A stretch of DNA of 26,516 bases from a virus: positions 1-26,516 of the IMG/VR virus record IMGVR_UViG_3300023119_000101; one strand, given 5' to 3'. Positions 14,997 through 25,400 of the stretch are shown one piece after another. Position numbers and translations under genes: made by a program. Below the pieces are notes generated by a model. The model ran no database searches and had not been told where the DNA came from. It worked only from the letters and a program-made list of their open reading frames with translations. The number at the start of each line of letters is the position of its first letter. Position 1 is the first letter of the stretch.

Positions 14997-16790
14997 TTAT
15001 ACGCTAGATGTTAAATCTTGTATATAAGCCCATTGGCCCCCTACTACTCTAAATAGTTTCAATGTTCTGTCTACAGTCAATGCCACATTACCACTAACGT
15101 TAGTAAATGTCAAGTCTGCGATAACACTTTCAGAACCATCATCATTACCGTTTCCGTCTAATTTCTGTACTGCAACTGTAGTTTTTTGTAGTGCCGCAAC
15201 AAGATCTGCTGATTGGAAAGTTGCTGTTGCACTTGTTGTATCAGTACAATGTATTTTTGCTTCACTGCCGTTTTCTTTAGTATTAGCAGGTGCAATATCT
15301 TCTAACACACTTGCTATTTGGTTATTTGTTAAACCTGTAATATCTAAAGCAAGTGATAGTGTTTCTGTATTAATTGCACTATCTACATAGGCTTTTGTTG
15401 CTACATCCTGAGCATTTGTAGGATCTGCAACGCCTGTAATCTTTTGATTGTTTGTAATATTAATATCGCCGGCACTGGTGATATTTAATCCGCCACTTGT
15501 TGTAGTTATAGTTGTACCGTTAATATTAGTATTGTCTACATCTAATGATGTTAGTGTGCCAATGCTTGTTAAGCCAGGTGCTGTAGTTCCTGTAATAAGA
15601 GTTACACCGCCTGATCTTAATGTATTATTTTGAATATCTATGTTTACATTAGATGTCCAAGAATTAGTAACTTGGTTCCAAAGGAATTCTTTGCCTCCTT
15701 GTGCAGACTGTAATATAATGCCGCCGCCATCTGCTTGTAAATCGCTAATTAGTGTACTATCATCTGTAATACCTAATTCAATATTTTTATCTTTAACACG
15801 TAGTACTTCAGTTTCAATACCAATTCTTGAACCTTCAATAATTAAATCGCCGCTAATTCTAGCGTCACCATTTACATCTAATGTATACTCAGGCAATGGT
15901 TGGAATAATCCAATATGTTTGTCTGTTGTTTTGATTGTAATTGCATCAACCGGACCGTCTGTTGTTCTAACACGAACTCTGTAGTCATGTCCAGTAAGTT
16001 GGTTTTCAGTAACAAACGTTGTACCTAGTACATAACTTTTATTGTTTTGTGATAAACCAACAGTAATACCATTACTATTTTGTACAATTAACGATCCGCT
16101 TGTAGTACCGTTTGTATCTGCTGGAAGAAACTGTGCCGCACGTCTTAAGTTTCCATTTGCATCAATAAGTGCATCTGCTTGAGCCGCTGTACCGTTCCAT
16201 CTAAAATCAACTTCAGCAGTATTAAATCCTTTTTTAAGTTGTCCACTAAATCCCGGAATTTCTTGTCCAACACCCGGTGTAAAATCAATGTTAGCAAACA
16301 CACCAACAATACTGTTACCAATGTAAAACTTAATAACTGTACGACTTGTATTCTGTGTGTCAAGTATTGTATCAACAACTGTTCCTGTAATACCTTGGAA
16401 TGCACTATAGTCTGGACCAACTAATACTAAGTCAGTACCATCAAAAAAGTACATTTGGTTTGTTTCGTTGTTGATCCAAAGGTCGCCAGCAACCATGTTA
16501 GGCTGTTGTGCAGAAACAATAGGGCCGCCGCCTGTAGTAAACTCTGTTCCTGTATATACTTTTAGTCTATTAGTACTTGTATCCCACCAAAGTTGACCTG
16601 CTAATGGATTTGCCGGTGCGGAAGTGTTAGCAAAATTTTCAAGCATTTTAACAAAGTTTTCGTTAATGCTTTCGCCAAACCCTGTATAATTACGACCAAT
16701 GAGCGAAATATCAGTTGAAGTTGTATCTAACTGTCCATCTGCTAGGTCAGTTAATAGTCCTCCATTTGTTTTATTAATTTGATAACTCAT
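14997..16790 (-). CDS. Tail-fibre protein with shared N-terminal module (597 aa)
   Basis: The N-terminal 130 residues (MSYQINKTNGGLL, NYTGFGES, MLENFANTSAPANP, GQLWWDTSTN, QMYFFDGTD, LVGPDY) match the module of the two adjacent fibre genes. The middle includes LDVNGDARISGDLIIEG and LQSAQGGKEFLWNQ, typical beta-helix or shaft segments. Near residue 465 is KITGVADPTNAQDVATKAY, a motif frequent in phage fibre shafts. The C-terminus (LKLFRVVGGQWAYIQDLTSSV) differs from both neighbours, so each copy has its own tip. The start shares one base with the upstream stop (TAATG), and AGGGGG lies just before it, indicating coupling. Receptor-binding or structural role at the tail is expected. Confidence 0.85.
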   Translation of the reverse strand: MSYQINKTNGGLLTDLADGQLDTTSTDISLIGRNYTGFGESINENFVKMLENFANTSAPANPLAGQLWWDTSTNRLKVYTGTEFTTGGGPIVSAQQPNMVAGDLWINNETNQMYFFDGTDLVLVGPDYSAFQGITGTVVDTILDTQNTSRTVIKFYIGNSIVGVFANIDFTPGVGQEIPGFSGQLKKGFNTAEVDFRWNGTAAQADALIDANGNLRRAAQFLPADTNGTTSGSLIVQNSNGITVGLSQNNKSYVLGTTFVTENQLTGHDYRVRVRTTDGPVDAITIKTTDKHIGLFQPLPEYTLDVNGDARISGDLIIEGSRIGIETEVLRVKDKNIELGITDDSTLISDLQADGGGIILQSAQGGKEFLWNQVTNSWTSNVNIDIQNNTLRSGGVTLITGTTAPGLTSIGTLTSLDVDNTNINGTTITTTSGGLNITSAGDINITNNQKITGVADPTNAQDVATKAYVDSAINTETLSLALDITGLTNNQIASVLEDIAPANTKENGSEAKIHCTDTTSATATFQSADLVAALQKTTVAVQKLDGNGNDDGSESVIADLTFTNVSGNVALTVDRTLKLFRVVGGQWAYIQDLTSSV

Positions 16791-18808
16791 TAGCCCCCTA
16801 CTCCTGTATAAATGATATAGTTCATTGTTGTGAACGGTTGCATAACATCAAATGGCTCGCCAACTGAACTTTGAGTCAGGATACCACCGGACGTTGGATA
16901 TGCTTGTCCTGCTTGCGAACCTGTTGGTGCATCGTATTGAATACCTTCTGGGTCTGTAGGAACACCTTGAATATCTCTAATAACATAGTACTGGTCACCT
17001 GATGGTCCACGTAAATCGTGTTCGTGTTCTGGTAAGTTTTCAACAGCAATGTTTTTCTTCTCATCACCACCTGATTGTCCAATAACATCTGCTGAAACGT
17101 TTGTTACCCTGCCCGAGCTTGATCCGCCCATGTTGTCAGCACCTAATGGTTGTCTACCTCTTAAGTCAGGTACAGCAAAGTTACCTGAAGTTGTAAGTGC
17201 TTGGTCTTTATATCTATAACTAATAATTCTAAACAGTTCTAAGTAGTCAGCAATTCGATACTCACTACCATCACACAATAACCATCCTGCAGGTGCAACA
17301 GCACCTGCATATGGAGTAACTACACCAATTGGTGTAGTTGGAACAGCATCAAGCAAGTTACGCTGTGAGATTTTATATACACCCGGTGTACCTGATGTTC
17401 TGTTAATAATAAATTCGTCGTCAATATTTGACACAGAAACTTCTGTCTTATCAGCAATAAATGTATTACTAATTGTTGTTTCAAACTGTTTAGTTGTGCC
17501 GCCTGTTTGTCCATCAAATGATATTTGCGTCGAACTAACGTCACCTGTAATTTGGAATGTTGTTGCTTGTGCTAGTTTGTTTGTGCTACCAGAACGTCCT
17601 GATACTGTACCAGTAACGTTACCAACTAAGTTACCAGTAAACGATGTAGCATAAACATTTGCCCACTTAGTTGTACTAGTACCTAAATTATTTGTATTGT
17701 TGTTTTGTGGAACAATATTTGAAGAATTAATTTGGTCATTAAATGTTGCTTCTTGTCCAACAAACAGTTTTTTAGCAATACCAATACCGCCTGTTGTTCT
17801 AATACTACCTGTACCAATACTGCTTGAATCTGTAGTGCTGTTTACAATTAATTCACCACTGCTTTGAATATTACCAGTAACGTCTAGTGCTTCTACTGGG
17901 CTTTGGTTATTAATACCAACTTTTTCTGTAGAGTCGACTCTTAGTACATTTTTCTGCACACCTAAGTTGTTTACTCGCAAATCAATACTTGCACCAGATG
18001 TTAAATTACTAATAACGCCTGAACTTCCTTCTACAGCAAAACTAATAAGTCCGTCTTGTCCAACTTGTAAACCAGTGTTATTTCGAATAACAATAGGGCT
18101 AGTTGTTGTACTTGTAATGTCTGTTCTTAAAAAGTTAGTAGATGGTACTGTTGCATCTCCAACAACTAATCCTTCTGCTTTTTCTGCTGTACCGTAGTAC
18201 TTTAGTGCATCGCCTGTTGCGTTTACTGACGATAAATTAAAGCCTGGCTTAATTCCTGTAAATCCCGGAATAGTTGCTTTAGGTGTAAATTCTTTTGTAG
18301 AGTAAATTACAATAACACGACCTTGTACTTCAACTTGTAACACAGTGTAGTTAATATCGTCTGTACCAACTAGTACTGTCGGTTTAGTACCAGTAAGCAA
18401 ACCGTCACTGAATTCAGGACCAACTAGTGTCCATCCAGAACCTGTAAAAATGTACAACTGGTTATTGTCTGTGTCGCTCCATAAATCGCCTGCAATAGCA
18501 GTAGCGGCGTCTGGCTCATTGTCACCTTTCTTAATACCACTAGCATTTACCCAACTAGTACCGTCATAAATTTTAAGACTGTCAATTCCTGGAGTATTAT
18601 CATACCATAGTTGACCTTCAACTGGGTTTTCTGGAGCAGTAGTGCTTGCAAAATTTTCTAGTATTTGTAGGAAGTTTGTACCAATAACAGCACCATAACC
18701 ACTAGATCCTGAACCAGGAATTCTTAATGTTGTAGTGTCATTAATAGTTCCGTCTTCAACGGTAATGCTTCCTTTGTTAGGGTCTGTATAGTTAATATTA
18801 TAAGCCAT
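16790..18808 (-). CDS. Tail-fibre protein with phage tail-collar domain (672 aa)
   Basis: The first part of this 672-residue protein (MAYNINYTDPNKGSITVEDG, LENFASTTAPENP, GQLWYDN, LYIFTGSGW, LVGPEF) is the shared attachment module. The middle is a repeat-rich shaft containing NNLGTSTTKWANVYATSF. Around residues 491-560 is a phage tail-collar domain: PIGVVTPYAGAVAPAGWLLC, then FAVPDLRGRQPLG and MGG. In T4 this domain is found in gp12 and relatives. The C-terminus ends QPFTTMNYIIYTG, typical of collar-domain fibres. Its ATG shares one base with the stop of the 203-residue gene. It may be a short-tail-fibre-like subunit, but homology to T4 gp12 beyond the collar is not evident. Confidence 0.9.
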   Translation of the reverse strand: MAYNINYTDPNKGSITVEDGTINDTTTLRIPGSGSSGYGAVIGTNFLQILENFASTTAPENPVEGQLWYDNTPGIDSLKIYDGTSWVNASGIKKGDNEPDAATAIAGDLWSDTDNNQLYIFTGSGWTLVGPEFSDGLLTGTKPTVLVGTDDINYTVLQVEVQGRVIVIYSTKEFTPKATIPGFTGIKPGFNLSSVNATGDALKYYGTAEKAEGLVVGDATVPSTNFLRTDITSTTTSPIVIRNNTGLQVGQDGLISFAVEGSSGVISNLTSGASIDLRVNNLGVQKNVLRVDSTEKVGINNQSPVEALDVTGNIQSSGELIVNSTTDSSSIGTGSIRTTGGIGIAKKLFVGQEATFNDQINSSNIVPQNNNTNNLGTSTTKWANVYATSFTGNLVGNVTGTVSGRSGSTNKLAQATTFQITGDVSSTQISFDGQTGGTTKQFETTISNTFIADKTEVSVSNIDDEFIINRTSGTPGVYKISQRNLLDAVPTTPIGVVTPYAGAVAPAGWLLCDGSEYRIADYLELFRIISYRYKDQALTTSGNFAVPDLRGRQPLGADNMGGSSSGRVTNVSADVIGQSGGDEKKNIAVENLPEHEHDLRGPSGDQYYVIRDIQGVPTDPEGIQYDAPTGSQAGQAYPTSGGILTQSSVGEPFDVMQPFTTMNYIIYTGVGG

Positions 18809-19419
18809 TATTCATTGAATCCTGATAAACTTTGTACCCTAACTGTGTAATCAATTTGAATAAGTCTATTCAACGATTTTTGTACTGGGTGAAAAATTAC
18901 GTGTGTTAGCAATCTACCTTGTCCGTCTGGACTGTATGCTAACAAACCTAGTTCGTCAAATACATATAAACTGTTTGCATTTGCGGAATTATCAATAGCA
19001 TCTTGTCCATCTGGCTCACCGTAGTCTAACAAACAAGTTACTAGAATGTCTGTGTAGTTTGTGCCGCTTACGTGGCGTGTTTCAATCTTGTTTCTAGTAG
19101 GATCAACATTGTTTACACTTCTATCATCTACAATTTTCTTAAATGTTTGGCTATATAGGCTTGCATTTGTACCTGTGCTGTTTGGTGTTAAGTATGTAAT
19201 AATACCAGTAGGATCAATGCTAGTACCACCATTACCAAACGCCATTTCATATATGAAACCTGTGCCTTGATTACTTAAACTTTCTGCTAACGAGATACTC
19301 ATATTCTCGTAATGAATTGCATTTCGCTTGTCTACAATAACCTCTCCGGAAGAGGGGTCCCATATCTTAATATGGCCTTGTAGTAACGTACCGTTTGTGT
19401 CTTTAAATTTGTCTGTCAT
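18808..19419 (-). CDS. Virion structural protein-like (203 aa)
   Basis: This 203-residue protein starts MTDKFKDTNGTLLQGHIKIW and contains GFIYEMAFGNGGT, VNNVDPTRNKIETRH and a strand-rich end (RLIQIDYTVRVQSLSGFNE). The style, with strand-turn pairs and no signal peptide, and its place between the giant structural protein and collar fibre, fit a baseplate- or fibre-associated protein such as I remember from cyanophages. No catalytic motif is visible. An AATAAATA sequence lies upstream and AGGA is close to the ATG, so it may begin a late transcript that also covers the three fibre genes. Its stop is fused with the next start (TAATG). Confidence 0.75.
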   Translation of the reverse strand: MTDKFKDTNGTLLQGHIKIWDPSSGEVIVDKRNAIHYENMSISLAESLSNQGTGFIYEMAFGNGGTSIDPTGIITYLTPNSTGTNASLYSQTFKKIVDDRSVNNVDPTRNKIETRHVSGTNYTDILVTCLLDYGEPDGQDAIDNSANANSLYVFDELGLLAYSPDGQGRLLTHVIFHPVQKSLNRLIQIDYTVRVQSLSGFNE

Positions 19420-19438
19420 TTTTTGATCCTATACACTA

Positions 19439-19446
19439 TATTTATT
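19439..19446 (-). promoter_or_regulatory. Possible late promoter motif AATAAATA
   Basis: AATAAATA on the minus strand lies 19 bases before the ATG at 19419 and fits NATAAATA. It overlaps the stop (19442-19444) of the giant gene. It is weaker than the other two because the first base is not T and the spacing to the ATG is shorter. Confidence 0.45.
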
Positions 19447-22400
19447 CAGGTAGCTCGGCTTCTTTGGATTTCAAGAAGCGTGTGATTGAATTTTCTACAT
19501 CTTCTAGTGATTCTCCAAGCGGCGTCCATAGTTTTCCTTGTTTTTTAACTATAATTATGCTTTCTCCTAGCACAGGGGTTCTAGTAAGAACTAAGTTGCT
19601 ATTTTCAACAGTAAATTCTGCTGGAACAGTAACATCGCCTTCCGGCGAATCTTGATTGACCGTGATATCAAATACTTTTACGGCTGATTTTCTTAGTCTC
19701 TTGCCTCCGACAAACACTTCTAGTTCATTTACCGATGACGGTGTGTACCCTAAATCAAAGGTATTTGTACTGTCGTCGCCGGTGTGTTTAACTTGTACTG
19801 TTTCATCTTTGTATGGAATAGTTTGTGTATAACCTTGATTATACACAACACTGCCTGCATCATGTACATGTTTAACACCTGTTCCTAGTGTGCCTCGTGT
19901 AAGTTGTTTTAGTTTGTTACCTTCTTTAACAAAATACTCAATTCTTTCGCTGTTAATAAAAATTACACCTGGTAAGTTAATTGCACTATTTGGCTCTGGT
20001 AATCCTTCGGCATTTTCAAGCACAATCTTATTATCAAACACGGATAAATCTTCTGCTAGTCTGTATGCACGATCATCACCTAAACGTTTATATACAGTTC
20101 TATTAAAGATATCTTTAAACTGTCTAAACGCAAATCTATTAGAAGTAATACCTGTAGTACCAAATTGAATTATGTCAATCTGATCGTTGTCTGCTATTTC
20201 ATTTAAAATTTTAACAAAGTTTCCATCTTCTGTAACATAGTAGTCTACATTAGGAGTTAATAGATCTCCGTTAATAGTTACCCAAGCATATTGAGAGTCT
20301 TTTGCTTTAATATCTAATTTAATAAGTCCATTTCTTAATCTGTGATATTCTTCATGGTCATCGGTACCAACTGTTAATGTTACCCTATTAACTGCATCGA
20401 GTCTTGTTCTTTCAATTGCTTGTACATCATGTTTTGCAAAATTATATATAGACACTGTGTCACCGTCAGCAGGGGCATCATTTAATGTTACTGTTGCTAC
20501 GGTGTCAGCAACTGTTAAAGTATAATCTGCATCAGCAGTTACAAATATTTGAAGTCTGTCACCATCTTCTCCTACTCCATCAAACAACTCAACTGAGCTG
20601 TTAAACGGTCTAATGATATAATCAACTGCTGGCACAAGTGCTTCGCCGTTTAGTAGTAAAACAATATCATCACTGCCTAGTTTGCCTGGAGGTTGTTGGT
20701 ATGTTCTTAACTGATATTCTCTTGCTGTTGAAATAACAAATTCTTCCTTGTATCCTGCGGAAAGTATCTTGTTATTCTTTTTAACAATAATATTTGATAA
20801 TAAAGGTATTGTTGCAAATGGAATTCTTGACAATGCAAATGCAGAAGTTGATCCGTCACCTGTAAACGTATCAATACCAATCTGACTAAATGTTTTTTCT
20901 GTCCCGGTATATATTGCAAAATTAATAACTTTGCCTTCTTCCGGCGGCAAACCAAAGTCAAATCCAATTTTATTATTAGCAGTTTCTATAACAACATATT
21001 CCGGTTCTTCTCCATCCATAGAAAGATATGAATTTGATTCTTCTGTATAAGGAACATTTGATTCATATACAATAGTGCTTCCGTCTGTTTCAAACGTTCC
21101 AATATCTAAAATACCATTACCATTTGAGGTTAATGAAATAATATTAATTTCATCTGTGTTTGACAACGCACTATCAAATGTTACAGTTTTGTCTTTGTAG
21201 TTTACAGTATAGTTACTAACAACTATGCCGTTAACTTTAACTATAAGTGCATCTTTGTTTTGTGGTAGGAAGTCAAACTTGTAAGTTAATACACTACTAT
21301 CTGCAGAATATACATTACTGCTGATTTCACTTCCGCCAGTTCCTACTCTGTGGAACACTTTAATATCAACTGTATCTAAAACTTGTCCTGGAACTAGTTC
21401 TTCGGGACCTTTCGATGTAGTCGGTGTTACAAAACCGTCACCGTCAATATTAATATCTTCTGCATTAATACCTTTTGCTGTTGTATATCTTAAATTGCCT
21501 CCATCAACAAGTGTATCATATGACTTAGGGTCAGGAATGAAACTACCATCACTAGTTTCTTTGCGGATAACAATAATGTCGCCTGCTTCTGTTGGAATTA
21601 ATTCTTCATCAATAGTTACTGTTGTAGTTGTGCCGTCGCCTGTGATACTACGCATTTTAGCATTTTTGTTTGTGATAGACGTACTATCTTCACTGCTTGT
21701 CCATGCTTCGTCGTCAATACGTACACCATTTAAGTATACATTGTAAACAACTCCATTTTCTAAAGGCTGATTTAATTCAAATACACTTGTGCTTCCATCT
21801 AGAACAAAAACTTCATCTTCGTAAGTAGTATCAAATACATCAAAAGCACTTTCATTCCATCTGTCGGCGTTCCAACCTGCTCCGCCGCCAAAGTCAATAC
21901 TTGTAACTTCTACGCCGCCGTAATCAACACCATCCATTAGCTGTGATAAATCGTTTGCAAGTTGTCCAGTAGTAGGATTGTACAGTAAATTAATTCTATC
22001 TTGTGCATCTAACAGTTCTGTACCTTTTTTGTACTGAACTGTGATTTCGCTATTTGCATTAGGTGCTGTATTAAATAGGATTCTGCCTTTATATCTATCG
22101 TACCCTTTAGTAGTATCCTTCTTGTTATCATATGTGTATTGACTTCTTAACGCCTCAACACCATTTACAAGCACTGTAATATTAGTGCTAATAACATTCA
22201 TAGGATATTTTAGTTCAAATACTTGTTGATTAGGCTGTGATGTAAATGTTTCAGTTTCATCAAGTGTTGTAATTAAGAAATTACCAGTAGTTCTATCAAA
22301 TTTAACAACAACATGAGCACTTCTAATTTTTCCGTTGCCTAGTTGTGCGGCCGCTCTACCAGCAGATCCGTCATCATCAAGACTTCCTTCAATAATAATT

Positions 22401-25400
22401 TCAGGTGGTGTAATATATCCAGATCCTGGCTTAGTAACTTTAATGTTTGTAATCTTGCCAGCACCAATAAATGCTTCTGCTTTTGCACCAGAGCCGCCAC
22501 CGCCTACAATTTTAATAATAGGTTTACTTAGATAACCGCTACCGCTATCAGCAATAACAATATCTGTTAATTCAAAGCCGACATTTTCTGCCCAATGTCT
22601 ATTTGGATATGAACTAATATCTGCAATGCCAGTTAAAATCTCACCATCAACAACTTGTACTTCTGGTGCATGTATTTTACCTAATACTGCATTGTACTTA
22701 GGAGGTAGATCAAAGTCTGTTGCTACAATACTGTTAGTTTCAGTTTTTTCATATGAGCTAACATATTCTCTAACCTTAGTCTTAAATGGCTTTGCTTCAT
22801 TGACATAATCTTCGTAACTAGACAAGTTATCATTTTGGAATGTAATCTTTTGTGCTAGATCTCCAAAGTTGTGTTTTGCTTTTACAAAACTTGTTTTAAA
22901 TGCCCAGTCTACAAAATTCTGTTCTGAGAATACATAACGCAATCCTACAAAGAATAATTTATTCCATTCAATTTCTAAATCATTAATATAAATTTTGTTT
23001 TTAACTACATCTAAAATAATTCTTAATTCAGTAATTGGTTGTACATCATAGAATTGACTATCGTAACTGATACCGTCGTAACCTGTATTAGAAATTAATG
23101 TATCGTAGATTTGTTGTTTAAACTGAATAGTTCCGTTTTGTCTACCAATAGTTTCATAGTTTACAGTATAATCTACATTTTCTTGATCATCAACTTTACG
23201 TAGCAATAGCCAACCGCCGCTACCAATACTTGTGATCTTAACAACTTGACCGACTGTAACATTGATGCTATCTAACTGATATGCATAATCAATTGTGTGG
23301 TTAATTACCGTAAACTGATTATAGCCAGTCTTGTACCAATCAATATATTCCCAATATAACGATACATCATATGCCTGGCTTTCTACCCGGCTATAAGTAC
23401 CTGAATAAGAATATATTGCCCATCTGCCGCCGATGTTTTCATCGCTGTTTACTAATACAGAGAACTTTCTAATTGAAATTCTTGCACTATTTGAATAGTT
23501 TTTACCAGATTTAAGAATACGTACTCTTGCAATAGATCCGTTTTCATCTATAGTAATATCTAATTCTGCATCCTGACCTTTTGAATCAATAATTTTGTAC
23601 GTAGGTGCAACTGTGTAGCCTTGACCTTTGTCAGTAATAACAATATCTACAATTCGACCGTTTTCGATTACAGGACTAATTACAGCCGGTTTAGCAGAAC
23701 TTACGTTTACAAATCTTAATTCTGCAACAGTATCAACAGTAGTATCGTATTTTCTTTCTGCAAATGCTGGTGCAGGATCTTTATCGTCTAAACTAGAAAT
23801 ATCATATGCATCTAAAATTAAAATGTCTTTAATAACATAATTAATTCTTTCAATAGTTTGCTTGAGTGCTTCTTTTCTATTTACAAACCAACTTTGTCTT
23901 GGTACATTTTGATTACCATACTTTTGTTTTGCACTTAGATTTAAATCAGGCACAGGACGGTTTTGTAAATCATAACCAACTAAACTGTCAATCCACTTAT
24001 CTTCAACAATCTTAGAAGGCTTACTTGTTTTAAGTCCGTCAGTAACAATTTGATATTCTCTATGAATGTTTTGTTGTTGATTTTCATTAATCCAATATCT
24101 AATGCTTAGTGCAATATCGTTATCTCTAATTAAACTTTCACAATTATGTAAAGCAAATTGACTATTGCTATTCATTGTTAGATACTTGTAATTTTGACTA
24201 TCTGGATCTTGGATATACTGTGATACATCATACGCACTTACAAATCTACCCGGAACGTTTGGAATTGTTTTCTTACCTTTGACCCAGAAATAATATTTTG
24301 TGCTAAACGTTTTGCTCGCAGTATCATAAACACGTTTACTACTATATGCATTATCTCCGTAAAGAGATTTTCCGCTTATTCCAGCAACGATTCCAGCTTC
24401 AGTGTCTGCCCGAGCGTCCCATCTTGACGGAATAACAGTTGATTCAACCCATTCGTAAATATCAATTGATGCTCCAGTAAACAGTTTGTTAAATTTGTTT
24501 GTGCTTGAAATAATATCACCTTGGTATGGATTTACAAATTTTGCTGTAGATATATCCCACCAAATTTTTCCAACAAACTCATCTGTTGTAGGATTAAGAG
24601 TATCTTCGTTTGCTGTATTATCAACTACAATATTATACTGTGCAATATCATAAGGTGTTTTAATACTAATTTCTTGTTCAGCAGGTCCTGCAATAGCACC
24701 TTGAATTGGATCTAATATATCTACATATGTAAGTAATTCATTAGTTTTAGTATCATAAAGGAACGCACCATTAAACTTACTAATATCAACTTGATCAATT
24801 GGTGATCTTAATTCAGACCACATAAAAGTATTTTTATCTTTTCTAAAGTCAATTACTTTACCGTTAATATTATTTCCATCTTCAACTTCTTCAGTGTACA
24901 AAGTTAATCCTACGTACACGTGATTATTAACAATTTTAAAGTTGTCTGCAAAGAAAATTACATCCTTATTATATGAAAGTGTTTGTCCGTACAAAAACTT
25001 GTTATTGTAGTTTTCATATAACTCAATTGTTCCACTGTCTTGATCAACTTGAGTAAATTGTGTAACTTTATTATCAAACGAAGTTTGATCGCCATCAAAT
25101 GATGTTTTGTTAACAATATCACCGCCTACACTACCTACTGCAAGTGTTCCGTTGTTATATTCAACTCTACTACCAAACTGTACGTTTAGTCCTTGATCTG
25201 GTCCATAAACTGTTTGAGATAAAACAAATGTTCCGTTTTGCTGTTGGTAACTGTAAACTGCACCGTTAGCTCTATTAATTGTGTCATTTCTTGACGCACC
25301 AATAAAGACAACCTTACCGTCATTTGAAATAGATACATCGCTACCAAAATTTTCATCTTCAGATAGGTCACTTTCTAAAAGTTGTGAATACTGGTATCTT

